48,899 bases of DNA from Trichomonas tenax (taxonomy: Eukaryota > Parabasalia > Trichomonadida > Trichomonadidae), in contig JALKBU010000315.1 in NCBI GenBank assembly GCA_023091735.1, positions 1-48,899 of the forward strand, read 5' to 3'. Every line of letters starts with the position of its first letter. Within the stretch, counting starts at the first letter, position 1. The notes under the pieces were generated by a model. That model did not search any database. It saw only the letters and a list, made by a program, of their open reading frames with translations, and was not told where the DNA came from. This document shows, piece after piece, positions 17,585 to 29,410 of the stretch. The position numbers and the translations under genes were made by a program.

Positions 17585-20500
17585 TCATGTATTGTTTGTT
17601 TGTATTTTAATTAAATATTGTATTCGAAAATTTTCATATTTTGAAAGAGCAGCTATCAAAAATTGAAAACTTGTTTATTTTGAGAATATTGGGAAAGCCC
17701 AGCATCACATCATTCAAAAAATTTTGTTTGGTTATAATTTTGTATTAAATGTGACCATAAATATCTATTGAAAATTGAGAGTTTTGGGTTTGAATTCTAG
17801 ATAATCGCAAAGAAAATCACATTTTTAAAATAAATGTATTTTCAATTGTTGATTTTGTGAGCCTGTTGTTTGTTTTTACATTAAATTATTATATTTTCAG
17901 TCACTGGGGGTCGATTTATCATTAAAAACAATACTTGAACTTTTGTTGGGGTAAAAATAGCGTTTAATATTCATCCATAATTTTGTTGTTAACACATCCG
18001 TTAGAATTTTGAGAAGACAGTCTCAAATTAGCTGGCACATTTTGATTTTTCAAAAAGTCAAACGTGACCTGAGACATTTTGCTAATTCTTTGTTTTGGAG
18101 AAATTGTTGTAATGGAAATTGATTATGTTCGACTATCAGGCATAAATATTAAACGAAAAATTTGAATTTTTCATTTGAATGCGTCAAAATATTTTTATTT
18201 TATAATTTAAATAGTTTAGACAGAATCAAGTCAAATACATTTATTCCAATTTGTTTCTTTCAATTGTAAACGATTATTTTTAATTTTTTATAAAATTTAA
18301 CCTTATAACATTGGTAATTTATTCTCAATTTAATTAATTAAATACTCGGAGAAGTCATCTAAATTTTCGCATTATCAATTGCTTCACTATATGTAGGTAT
18401 CTAAACACTTAAATTTAGAATCGAATTCTTGACATAAATATATTGTATACCATTTATATACACTTAAGCAAATGTCATTAATTCGTATAATTTATTTCGA
18501 TATCTTCACTCTAAAGAAGTAGTCTAACAAGTAATTTTTGAGATGTTTAATCATCATTTAGCAGTATCACCATGCTCTAATATAGTTAATGAAACCAAAT
18601 ACTCTGGTGATCTTTCGAAAATTAATTAGTTTCTTCTCAATTTTGAAATATGGGTTGAATATTTTTGATACATCTCAATGAACTTTAATTTTTTATTAAC
18701 CCACGCGTCGAAAAACAATTTCTTTATTTATTCATAGATTCAGTTTAATTATGAAATTTGTTTTCAGTACCCACGGACTTTTATTATAATAGTTACTCAA
18801 CAATCAATATCGTATGTAACAGTATAAATTCAAAAATAAATTGAGAAATAATGCTCCTAATTTGTGCTTTATTTTATTAATCCCACGACATAGACTTATA
18901 AAAACCTAAAATTACATCTTTATCTATAGTGGTCTCAAAAATGCGATTGTGAGCTTTACAAATAATTTTGATACTAAAACAAACGTGTTTTGATCAATAA
19001 TGCACAAACTATATAACTAAACACAATTAAACCAGCAAACTTCTTTTTTGAGTTCTTGATTTAATTTTATCATTTTTTGAATTCAGGCTATATTTGAATA
19101 GTATTCAAAAACATATTGCGTACTTCTGTTGAAAATACATATCCCATCAATTTTTGTTTTTTATCACAATGTAATTTAAAAACGATTTTAAACATTGGAT
19201 TTAAATACTATATGTTAACCTATGTCGATTTTTATTATTAAATTCTGCTTTTTCAATTGATTTCACTGTTATTTTTTTATATTGATGTATTGACATCTGA
19301 ACATCATTATTATATTCCAAATCATGTTGTCCATCAACAGGACCTAAAAATTGCAATTTATTATCTATTATTATATTTTTGTTTTAAAATAACCATGTAT
19401 TCCTTCCATTCCTTAATATACTATTTTACATAGATATTTAAATACATCTGCAATATTATCATTTTGCTATATGATTTTTCTAGCCAATTTCATTAACATA
19501 AATGGCTCGATTTTCATTTTTGCGACAATTTTGTTGCAAAAACATTTTTAGCATCATTTTATCATGCATTATTTTTGCAGATATATATTTATACCCAATC
19601 AATTCGAATCGAACCATTATTTTCTGACAATCCTTGACAAATAACAATTATCTTAATTTCTACACGCCAGAATCATAATTTACATGGCAAAGTGGCCGTT
19701 TAATATATGACAATTGTCTCTTTTCTTTTCTGATTGGAGCCATATATTATTAAATTTTACATATTCTAATCAATCCCCACATAGCACCCATCTAGTCTCT
19801 CCGAACTTATCTGCTTTTCAGCTAGAATTCTCTCCAATAAATCGCTTTTAATCTACATATTGAATTTAATCACTTAAATCAGCTGAATTGTTCACAGCAA
19901 TACGATTTTCTCCCTAAAGATCCATTGTCTTTCTCTTTAAAACCTATAATCTAGGTCTAAATATTTATTATCAAGATCTTTGCCTCTATAACTTGAAGAT
20001 ATGCTTGCATACGAAAGCAACTTGGAAATCATTTGTAATTTCCATATATTCCAAAGCATTTTTTGAAAATTTTCATTTCTTCTTTATTTTTTTGTTAATT
20101 AATAAATACATTCATATTGCTATGTATGGCATCACATAAGAGTTATATTTGCCCATACATGTTTGATCTGGTTCTGACCCCAGAGTTGATACACTTCTAT
20201 AAATGCTTCGACTTTTATATGAAATTTCTGCTATGTGCGTTAAGATCTGACCCCGCAGTAAACAGCAGTGAATAATAGTGATATAATAATCTCTTTTTCT
20301 ACATCAAAAACATGATTAAAGGCATATCGTTTGCCTTAATTTTTTTTCTTTATGGTTCTCTCGTTGCATACTTATCGGTGTTCAACCGATTCTCAAAATT
20401 AGAAAAATAAGAAACACAAAAGTGACAAAATGATTTTTAATTTTTCCATCAGAACGTTATTTTTCAACCTTACAGACACAGGCAAACTGTGTTTCTACCG

Positions 20501-21079
20501 ATACATGTTGTAATCATCTGCTTATATCTCGATTATAGCATTTTGTATCAATAAAATATCTTTCATAAACGACATCTAAAGGAGTGAAAAACTTATATAT
20601 AGATCCTATATAATATAAATTAATCTTCAATATAATGTGTTAGCTTTGATATAATATTTTTCTCATATATTAATCAGCATTGAACTCCTAAATTAGCGCA
20701 AAAGTGATTGTTAATATATGTGCTGTTAACCCTCTAAGTTCCATGCGTTAATGAATAATTTCAATATTTTGAAAAAATGTCTGTTAACGATAACATAGGA
20801 ATATTGTTATGTATTCGATTATGCTGTCGAAATTCTATGCTACCATATAAATATCATCTAATGAATGTATTTTTGATCTTGATTTGAGATATTTATATCA
20901 ATGATCTTTAATTATTCTGCAAATACATTATACGCTAGTTGTAATCACTAAATATGATTTATTTTTCTTTTATATGATTGTTTTGGCTTAGATTAAGATT
21001 TGATTTCGATGAAAATAAGGGTAAATAAATAGTTAACACAGCGAGTACTGATTTATCTATGACTAATAAACATATTTAT
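17585..21079. other. Gene desert, about 3.5 kb
   Basis: No frame long enough or gene-like enough to support a gene on either strand. A 54-codon minus-strand frame at about 19200-19370 (contains LGPVDGQHDLEYNN) has some protein-like character and could be a decayed coding relic, but it has no start. The near-repeat TTCTGACCCCAGAG / ATCTGACCCCGCAG at about 20172-20260 is unexplained. No RNA gene seen. Confidence 0.45.
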
Positions 21080-22441
21080 TTATACAGATTTTCTTTCACG
21101 GACGAATAATGTTGCGTACATCAACATTATCAATGAGACAGCCGCGAGGCCCCAAAGTCCGATTCTAAGAGACTGCGGGTCGAGCAAACTGTGTTCAGAG
21201 TGTGGGTAAGTACCTACGAATCCTGATGTAAGTAATTGGAAAACGCTTCCACCGATGAAACTGAAGCAATTTCCACATCCAAGAAATGTTCCTTCAAGCG
21301 AAGGTCCGAAAGATAATTCTTTGAAGAATCCCATCATAATTCCTTGCGATCCAGTGCATCCGAAGCCGAAACAGAAGAACAGGATGCAGGTAACCATCAT
21401 CTCAGCGTGATCGATGAAAGCGAGCGTCAAAACAGCGACCATCGAGACTAAAGCGAAGATTATGATTGTGACTTTTCTATTATGCAGACATTCAGCGACA
21501 ATTGGAATAACAGGACTTCCAACAATAACAGAGCACGACAGAGCCATCTGGCAGTTGGAGGCCTTCGCGATCGAGTAATGAAACACATCAGTGAGGAATG
21601 GAACGCCATAGAGACCTGATACATCCATGTAAAAACCAGGGCCGAAGAACATCATCGATGCAACGAGCCAGAAATCTGGAATCATCGCTGTGACTTTGAT
21701 ATTCTTGAAGATCTGGAGAAATTCGTGGCAGAACGGTCTTCTCTGAGGCGGTGGGTTATATCCTACGAGTCCAAACTTCGCTGGATGGCCTCTAACGAGA
21801 AAGAAAGCAGCAATTGCAAAAACAGCGCCGATAATAGCAACAACTAAGAAACACTTTCTCCAACCAATGAGTTCACCAAGCATTTGGAGCGGCCTCTGCG
21901 ATAAAATGGATCCGAGGCCTCCAATGCCTATCAATGCACCTGCAAAAAATCTAAATTCTTTATGATTGAACCAATTTGCAGCGACTTTGTTTGTTGACAC
22001 ATAAACAGCTGCACAACCGACGCCAACGAGCATTCTTCCGACTGAGCAAACGAACAAAGTCCTCGCAAAACCGCAGATCAAAGATCCAACAGCAGCAAAC
22101 AGTAATGAGATTGTAACAGTATATCTAATTTCGACAACATCGGCCAAAGAACCAACAAATGGCTGCAAAAGTCCGTAAGACCAGAAAAACATCGAAGTAA
22201 ATATTCCTAAGTCAGAAATAGGAACTCCAAACTCAGGCGCAATCATTTTCGCAAGCACTGCAGGCGTAAATCTGTGAAAATAAGCAATAATATAGCACAA
22301 ACAACAAGTGATAACGCATGTCCACTTTCTAACTTTGTAAGGGCGTGTTTCTGGACCGAGTTTCGACATCTCCTCCTGAACGAAAGTCAGGTTGATGCTG
22401 TTATCGTCCTCCATCACTTGAATTAATGACTCTGGATTCAT
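21080..22441 (-). CDS. Major facilitator superfamily transporter, GlpT/organophosphate-antiporter-like
   Basis: About 453 residues with twelve predicted membrane helices. The first helix pair carries YFHRFTPAVLA and the loop 2-3 signature GSLADVVEIR (MFS G-x-x-x-D-x-x-G-x-R type); GWRKCF after helix 5 is also typical of the GlpT/OPA or hexuronate-type MFS branches. A central cytosolic loop follows helix 6 (VRGHPAKFGLVGYNPPPQ), as in that branch. The substrate cannot be read from sequence; sugar-phosphate or organic anion is a guess. The frame extends to 22453 only with a GTG, so the ATG at 22441 is chosen. The stop TAAATAAA supplies a poly(A)-like signal. No recurrent upstream element is found. 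Confidence 0.9.
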   Translation of the reverse strand: MNPESLIQVMEDDNSINLTFVQEEMSKLGPETRPYKVRKWTCVITCCLCYIIAYFHRFTPAVLAKMIAPEFGVPISDLGIFTSMFFWSYGLLQPFVGSLADVVEIRYTVTISLLFAAVGSLICGFARTLFVCSVGRMLVGVGCAAVYVSTNKVAANWFNHKEFRFFAGALIGIGGLGSILSQRPLQMLGELIGWRKCFLVVAIIGAVFAIAAFFLVRGHPAKFGLVGYNPPPQRRPFCHEFLQIFKNIKVTAMIPDFWLVASMMFFGPGFYMDVSGLYGVPFLTDVFHYSIAKASNCQMALSCSVIVGSPVIPIVAECLHNRKVTIIIFALVSMVAVLTLAFIDHAEMMVTCILFFCFGFGCTGSQGIMMGFFKELSFGPSLEGTFLGCGNCFSFIGGSVFQLLTSGFVGTYPHSEHSLLDPQSLRIGLWGLAAVSLIMLMYATLFVRERKSV

Positions 22442-24197
22442 TTTATTTGGCACTTTTAGTAAGTTTATAATAATTGTTTTTCTGCATTGATTTGGATTGT
22501 GTGCAATGTGGCGATTCTGTGTTTTAAATTTTGGAGCTTAATTATTGCAATAATTTTTTAATCCAACAAAAAAATCACAGTATTATTCTAAATTATATAT
22601 TATTATATTATATAAACACTCTTTACACCATAAAATTATCGTTAAAAGCATATGTTATCGTTGAAATTAATTTTTTAAAAAATATAAAATCTTTTTTAAA
22701 TGATATTTTATCTCTTCAAAGAGAACTATATACATCAGATGCTAAATGTCTGCCATTTTATAATCATTACAACTCCAAATCGATAAAAAATGTAAATCTA
22801 TTCGAATCTTCATTTTTAAAAGCAAATCTGAAAACAAACATCAAAATGACATTTTCATGAATTAAATGGATCTGTATTGTTTACCTATTTATAGTGTTTG
22901 CTCATCATAAATCGAGGAAATGATTCAATGTGCTGTGAAATTCTTTTTTTTTTTGTTCAAGTTGGAAAATTTTCACATCAGCCACTTCATCAATTATTGC
23001 AATACGATCACAAATGTGACAATTACTATTATGTTTTGCACAAAAACGATATGTTAGATTGCTAACACATCATCTAGCAATATTTCGATCTTCTAAAGAA
23101 TCGATCTGCAGTGTATAGGGTGACCCAACGAAGTGTAGCATCTCAAGTTAGGATAAGAATTGTTTAATTTTATTGACACAATGATAAAGAGCATCAAAAA
23201 TAACCATCTTCTGCTTTGGGATCTAGATCCTAATCTTTCCCCAGGCTATGAAAAATAAATTTCATTAACCACGAAGAAAAATCGGTGAAAATGTGTTCTC
23301 TCTTTTGAAGAAGATCATTCGTAACCTTAGATATTTGACTTCTGAGCTGCTTTTCGATATAGAGAAATAGAAAATATCCTGATAAAGTAATATTTGATGA
23401 GAAAACTAAATTTAGAACTTTAGATATGCTATTAGCATTCAAAAAAGAAGTTGCCTTTTTTTGCAAATATTGATTTTCATTTTCAAAATGCACAGTTAGA
23501 TTGTTTTGATGAGATATCTCAATATCATATATAGAGTTGATAATTTTTGTAGTATTTGATTAATACACAAGCTGCTATTAATTGTAGTTCCGCTTTGAAT
23601 GATACAAATGAAGTGCATTATAGGTATTGCTGGGTAATTATCAAATAACCTTATTTTTAGTCGGTTAAATGCTTTTGCCTTGTTGGTGGTTCAGATTCGC
23701 AAGAAAGCAATACATTATGCTTATCCTTCGACAAATCAAATTGCAACTCTTCAATGATGGGGAATATGGCTCTCTCAAATATCAGTTGTATGAGGAGCTA
23801 GGTTATGATATCGAGAACATTTTTCAGGAAGTTTTTTCTGAGGTTGATTTATGGTGCATGGCACCAAAAGAAGAATTTAATGTAGAAGCCAAAACTTCTA
23901 TGAAAATATCTTCAAACAGCTTCCTAAAACTCCATCATTCCAGGAAATATGATAGTTTCATGATCCTTTTAATGCAGAGTTTTGATTAAAGTATTTTGTG
24001 TAATTCGATTCAGAAAAGTACTTCGCCCAATCTCTGTTTTATAATTGCTTCAAAATCAATGAAGAAAATGCATCAAGAAACATTGAAATAATACAACATG
24101 ACAATAACAATTTTCATAAACATTTCAATTCTTTTTTTATGAAGTAAGATTATGAAATAAGTGATAATTTAATAACAAAACATACATATTTAATCTA
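22442..24197. other. Spacer with possible decayed coding pieces
   Basis: No intact gene supported. The frame 22531-22860 plus starts only at TTG and is AT-rich. The minus frame at about 23230-23555 is open for about 110 codons without ATG and has a protein-like stretch (LQKREHIFTDFSSWLMKFI). The plus frame 23669-23989 has an ATG and 106 codons but no recognised motif. These could be relics of one or more lost genes. Confidence 0.35.
23230..23555 (-). pseudogene. Possible coding relic
   Basis: An open minus-strand frame with no ATG, about 110 codons, containing helical sequence (SFLNANSISKVLNLVFSSN; LRSQISKVTNDLLQKREHIF) and a TAG stop. Downstream the same strand continues for some codons with gene-like composition (DPKAEDGYF). 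Not identified; may be the end of a decayed gene. Confidence 0.2.
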
Positions 24198-27100
24198 TTA
24201 TGATTCAGCGTTTGAAAGGATGATTTCTGAAACTAACATTTCGCGAGCGCGGAGCATCTTGATAAGAGCTTCGATAAGTTCAGGCTCAACACTCGATGTG
24301 AAAGACATGTAAGGATTATCTTCTGTTATGCGGAGGTCAGCAACCTGAAGGAAGTGCCTGTAGCAGGTGACGCATGTTGACAAATCGCATCGGATGATTG
24401 AGTTCCTGATGCGAACATATGATGCTTCGATCGCTTTTCTGATATGCGAAGGAAGGTTGAAAACGATCTTTCTCATGAACGAAACGTATCTCTTGCGGAA
24501 GAAGAGCATCAGCTGCTGCATGTGGATCGGGAAGTCTCCAAACAAAGTATCGAAGTTTGGAGCGTAAGGAAGCTCAAGAACAGTGTTTGTAACTTCTGGG
24601 AAATCTGCGCAAAACTGAATGAGAGAATGAGCATCGAGATTTGTATTCTTCTTAATCTCTTGCTCCAATGAATATCTTTCCCAAAGTTTCTTGATCTCCT
24701 CCGCCTTAATGAACGGCCTTGCGAGAATGAAGAAGTTAGAGAAAACCTCGTTATTGATTGAGTTTTCCGGTTCGTGTCCACTCAAGTTGAGAAGCGCCTT
24801 CACCTGGCGGTGGAATTGCATGTGAATACGTCTGAAGAGTGTGAGCATGTGCTTGGCGAACGCCCAGAATGATATCATCTTCGGCGATGGCGTGTGACGT
24901 GTTGCGCTTGTGAGATTTTCAACAGGAAGCTTCTCTTTCGCGAATGGGAACAAAATGTCAATAATATTCTGGCAAAGATCGACGTGAATCAAGAATTGAT
25001 ATGAATCTGTTGTCACTTCATCGAACTCAAGCAAACTCTGTGTCTTAGGATACAAGAAGTCATAGCAGACAGAGAACAAAACGTTGAAGAAACATAAATC
25101 AATTGTTGAATATTCCTGGATCATGAATTGAATGAAGAAATTCACGCAAGGAGATGTTGTCTTAAACAATTGAGCAGTGTTGAGAATATCAACGTATAAT
25201 CTGTTCATTGTTGTTGGAATCTTCGATTTCTGCAGCAGGCAGTTCTTGAGCAATGAAATCGTATCTGTGAACATAATCACACTGACATCAGTCCCATTGA
25301 AGCTGCAGAAGAAGTCGATGATGTAAGAAAGAAGCCATCCATAGCTCTTCGGTTTGATATTGACGTCTTTGAGAGTCAATGCGATGACGTCACTCGCTGG
25401 CTCTGTGAGAGGCTGCTCGACGGTGATCGGAAGAAGTCTGTACATGCAGTCAACCATTGTCGAAGGCAAAGAAGAAATCCCGACAACATAACCGTTGGAG
25501 TCCGTTGTGATCAATTGGCCTTCGTTCTTTGTGCTCATGTGAGTCTTCAAGTGTTTGTCCTTTGGCGCCGTTTCGGGTGTTTGCGATGGCTGTTCTGTCA
25601 CTGTTTCCGTCAGTAACGAGTTTGCTTGCTCTGCTTGCTCAGGGATTGCCTCCGCTTGTGGCTGCTGCTCCTGGTTTGGAACAACGCCGTACTGCCCGTT
25701 GATCATTTCATTCATCGAGAGAATGCGATGCGTGCTTGAGTAAGACATGATTTTCTCTTTGCTGTTCAACGCAAGAGATACCTTTGATGAAGATTCTTTG
25801 GTCTTTCCCGCGTCGACAGCAGATTCAGCGCGCTGAAGAGTTTTGCTCTCACCAGAGATCTTCTCGAGCGAATCAGCTTTGTCTATCTTCATCTGTTCTG
25901 TGCTCTGTTTGTTGTTTTCTGCTTTAGTCGATGCGAGTTCAAGGCGCTGATTGTTGATTGGACTCTCAGAAGGCCGCTTGAATCTAGAGCTCGATTTGCT
26001 GAGATTCGAGTCTTGGATGTTCTCGCTGCTCATGTTATACGATTTTCCTGGCGAAGAATGAATAGAAAGTTTTCCAGGACTCGACAATAAGTTTGTCAGC
26101 GATTGGTTGATTGGAGAGTCTTTCCCTTTCTTGTCTGCGCCTCTGCGTTTGTGCTTAGTCTTAGACTGGTTCCTCATCTGCTCGATGTATGATTCATCAG
26201 TCATAACTTCGACTTCTTCGAGCGGTGGGCGATAAGAAAGCTTCTCGATCTGTTCATCTTTCTTATTGAGGACAATCTTGAGATCAGCGAGTTCTTTCGA
26301 TGCCTCGAGATACATCGGTCTGAATGACGCTCCTTTCTCTTGGAATTTCTGGATTTCCTGTTCCTGTGACTTGATTAAGAACTGATTATCAATAATTGTG
26401 TTTTGAAGATTTGCAATTTGCTCTTCGAGCTCTTTGTTGGTGCTCTGCTCTCTCATAATCTTCAGATTTAGCTGTGTGAACTCTTGTTTCGTTTGATCAT
26501 TGTCATATTCGAGATCAGCAATTCGATGACGAAGTTCGAGCTCTCTTGTTGTCTTTTCTTCGATTTTACTTTGAAGATTTATGATTTGTTCTGTCATATG
26601 AGCGATTGTCGCTTCATATTCTTCAATTGATGTCTTTAATCCAGTATTTTCTTCGAATAGTTGGTTGTTCTCACGCTCTTTGGCATATATAATAGCTACA
26701 AACTCATCACCTATGTCTGGGAAGTCTGCAAGCTTATTTTTATAAAATGTTTTAATTTCATTCAATAATTTCGAATAATCTTCAGAGAAACTTCTAACAT
26801 CAGTGATGACTTTGTTCCAAAACAGAAATGAGATATCAATGCCTTCCAGTATGTTTCTAAAGCGTTCATTTGGTGGAAGATCAGGACTCGTGTTTATATA
26901 TGCGATTTGCTTTCGGAAATTGGCGAGGAGCTCTTGACCGTCCTTTGCGGTAACGATTCGTGGTTTTGTACTGATTAATTCAGATATTGGCGGTAAATTA
27001 AGTCCTTCTTCGTCAGGCTTTGGAGGAGCTGGTATTGGAGCCATTTCTTTTCGTTTTTCGTGTACTTTTATTGCTATTTCCGGTCTTTTTGTGGTTGTTT

Positions 27101-27350
27101 TTTTAGATTTCGGAGAATTTAAGGCTGTTGTGGGTCCTCTTGTCTGTGGACGCGATACAAGAGGCGAAAGAAGTCGAGATTGTGCTGCTGTTTTAGGAGT
27201 GATGTGTTTCTTCGGCTGAAATGGAATTTCGTAGGGATCTTCTGGAAGAATGACTTTCGTACTCGGAGTGATCATTCCTCCGGTGATCAGCGATCCGACA
27301 AGCCCGATATTAGGACTCCGAATCCACTCTAAGTCCTTCTTTTCATTCAT
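24198..27350 (-). CDS. Large coiled-coil protein, unidentified
   Basis: About 1050 residues from ATG at 27350 (MNEKKDLEW). The frame runs upstream to 27560, but that part is AT-rich and non-coding in style. Layout: a basic Pro/Ser/Thr-rich N-terminus (1-125); a helical block with LEGIDISFLFWNKVITDV (about 150-220); a long heptad coiled coil (about 220-385); a Ser/Gln/Glu-rich disordered linker (about 390-640) with likely phospho-sites (SSPGK repeated twice); and a large, mostly helical C-terminal domain (650-1050). I do not recognise the family; cytoskeletal or flagellar scaffolding would suit the architecture but is not shown. It is GC-richer than its flanks, so it is clearly a gene. The stop is TAATAG. 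Confidence 0.8.
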   Translation of the reverse strand: MNEKKDLEWIRSPNIGLVGSLITGGMITPSTKVILPEDPYEIPFQPKKHITPKTAAQSRLLSPLVSRPQTRGPTTALNSPKSKKTTTKRPEIAIKVHEKRKEMAPIPAPPKPDEEGLNLPPISELISTKPRIVTAKDGQELLANFRKQIAYINTSPDLPPNERFRNILEGIDISFLFWNKVITDVRSFSEDYSKLLNEIKTFYKNKLADFPDIGDEFVAIIYAKERENNQLFEENTGLKTSIEEYEATIAHMTEQIINLQSKIEEKTTRELELRHRIADLEYDNDQTKQEFTQLNLKIMREQSTNKELEEQIANLQNTIIDNQFLIKSQEQEIQKFQEKGASFRPMYLEASKELADLKIVLNKKDEQIEKLSYRPPLEEVEVMTDESYIEQMRNQSKTKHKRRGADKKGKDSPINQSLTNLLSSPGKLSIHSSPGKSYNMSSENIQDSNLSKSSSRFKRPSESPINNQRLELASTKAENNKQSTEQMKIDKADSLEKISGESKTLQRAESAVDAGKTKESSSKVSLALNSKEKIMSYSSTHRILSMNEMINGQYGVVPNQEQQPQAEAIPEQAEQANSLLTETVTEQPSQTPETAPKDKHLKTHMSTKNEGQLITTDSNGYVVGISSLPSTMVDCMYRLLPITVEQPLTEPASDVIALTLKDVNIKPKSYGWLLSYIIDFFCSFNGTDVSVIMFTDTISLLKNCLLQKSKIPTTMNRLYVDILNTAQLFKTTSPCVNFFIQFMIQEYSTIDLCFFNVLFSVCYDFLYPKTQSLLEFDEVTTDSYQFLIHVDLCQNIIDILFPFAKEKLPVENLTSATRHTPSPKMISFWAFAKHMLTLFRRIHMQFHRQVKALLNLSGHEPENSINNEVFSNFFILARPFIKAEEIKKLWERYSLEQEIKKNTNLDAHSLIQFCADFPEVTNTVLELPYAPNFDTLFGDFPIHMQQLMLFFRKRYVSFMRKIVFNLPSHIRKAIEASYVRIRNSIIRCDLSTCVTCYRHFLQVADLRITEDNPYMSFTSSVEPELIEALIKMLRAREMLVSEIILSNAES

Positions 27351-29410
27351 ACAAAAAATAGAAAAAATGTTTGTAACGTACACAAAATTTAAAGGTAGGT
27401 GATATTTTAACCTTATTTTTAACGTCCGTAATAGTTTAGATGGAGCTGGAGAGGTCAATACCGTGCACAGCTTGTTCTTACGTACACAATATAACTTACA
27501 CGAGATATAGAGTGTTCTTATTTGAATGAAAAGCAGAACATAGCCTGTTTTGTGAAACAAATTTTAATTTTCATCTCGAACTCGTTGTTTCACCATGAAA
27601 CTTAAACCAGATGGTTCCATCAGCAAGAGAAGCACTTTAATGACGTTAACTATATATATTATTTTTCGAAATTTCGTATCTCAAAAGTTACAGGAGCTAC
27701 ACGCTCATCACTCAGCAAGAATACATAGCGCACACCTTGCATGCTCATTTCAGATTATTAGTCAAATCGCTCTTGACAATTTTGAGAAACGATTTGAATC
27801 GCGCAAATAAAGCCGACATGATCTTGCAACACGTTCGAATTTTAGTTAGCCTACTATCTCGTATGACATCTACCCCAATACTTTAGTATATATATGTCAA
27901 AATTACTCAAATTTGAATCATAATTCTTCAATCTGGCGGTTATTTATGGTTAAGCTATATCGGTCGTTTGTACATACTATGTAGAGTTAATCATGAGGTT
28001 TCTGTAAGATAAACTGTTTTTTCACAATATTCTTCATTCGTGTGTAATAGTGATGTAATATAAAACTAATATATTTTGGTTCTACTAGTAAAAGTGTTTA
28101 TATTATCTTAAGCTTCAAATTACACAATTAACAATATTGAGGTAATTTTGTTCATTAAAGAAATTTTAAAAAGTGTGATTCAACTGGAATCGAATCAGGT
28201 CTGCGGAAGATATACCATTAGGCTAAAGGGTTTAAGGTTCGACTTTTGGATTTTGGTATTTAATAATTTTATTAAATTCGGAAATCAAATATCCTCGATT
28301 TTGTTGAATCACTTACATAACAAATGTATAATATAATAATATCCATTATTTATTTTGCAAAAATATTCAATATTAACCCTAAAAACATGAAACATTATTT
28401 TTCAAATAAAATTTTCAAAATTGATGCAAACATACTAATTTAATTTTTGTTTTGTTTTTTTTTTTGCATCATGCAAATATATATTTTTCCGATATTCTAA
28501 TATGTTCATATATGGAGGCTATTTAATTCAATACTAGAGTTTCAAGGCGAAATCTCCAGTAATTTTTAATCCCTCGACCTTTCAAAATTTTAGACTGAGA
28601 ATCTTCCCTTTTTATTGCATTTTTGGACTCTCCTCCATTGGCATATAAGGAAAACTAGAAAAATTTCGAAATTTAATGAATGTCACGAAAAATTACAATA
28701 TTTTATACTTCATATTTGGTTTTAGGCAACAGCAATAATATAAAACCACTATAATATATCTGTAGTATTGATTGCATACTTTAGAGATATCCAAACACAT
28801 TTTTAAAACATTATTAATGATTTCGATATAAGATTTGATTTTAGGAAGAGATTATCTTTCAAACATTAATACAGTCAATAAATGAGTTCTAGTGTAATAG
28901 TGCTTATGATTTCTTTTTAAATATTTGAACCAAATTCAAAATGGAAAATGGCACCACTTTTATATAATCGATAGTAACTAAGACATCATTATTCATATGA
29001 TGCTGCAGTGTTTGAAATGATTTATCATTAAAATTTAAATGAGATTAGTTTGATTTCCATTTTTTTATTTTTTCGTTATTTTCAGATGCAAAAATAAGAC
29101 CTTATGTTTTATTGTGATGTGGATCAATATTTTTCATTATATTTCTTTCGATATCTCTGATATATATTATGTTCAAAAAATGACAACACAAATGACCAAA
29201 TAATTGAGAGGACCTCACAGAAAAATTCAGTTAGTTCTCTCAATTCTCAAATATTTTAAATATGGAACTAAAAAAAATTAGTTTGAGTTTAATTGCACTG
29301 ATTTCTAAGGAACATTGTAACACATTGATACCATGTAACTTGTTTAACACCATGTGCGATGAGTGGATTTAAGTTTGTGCATTGTTCTTCATTCTGAGGA
29401 GCACATTTGT
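27351..29410. other. Spacer with tRNA-like box pair
   Basis: No protein gene supported; 27595-27810 plus has an ATG but no family resemblance. On the minus strand at 28225-28186 lie an A-box-like TAGCCTAATGGT and a B-box-like GATTCGATTCC, listed separately. The remainder is AT-rich. Confidence 0.45.
28186..28225 (-). other. tRNA-like A-box/B-box pair, no cloverleaf
   Basis: On the minus strand TAGCCTAATGGT matches the Pol III A-box consensus TRGYNNARYNGG closely, and 17 bases later GATTCGATTCC matches the B box at ten of eleven positions. The gap is some ten bases too short for a normal tRNA, and neither the acceptor nor the T stem pairs properly. It is best read as a tRNA-derived remnant or a Pol III promoter relic, not a functional tRNA. 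Confidence 0.4.

Noticed and set aside
22531..22860. 109-codon plus-strand frame
   Set aside because: It has no ATG at its start, spacer-like Asn/Lys/Ile/Tyr composition and no recognisable fold.
27351..27560. 70-residue N-terminal extension of the coiled-coil protein
   Set aside because: AT-rich, Cys/Leu/Tyr-rich non-coding style; the ATG at 27350 begins the gene-like composition.
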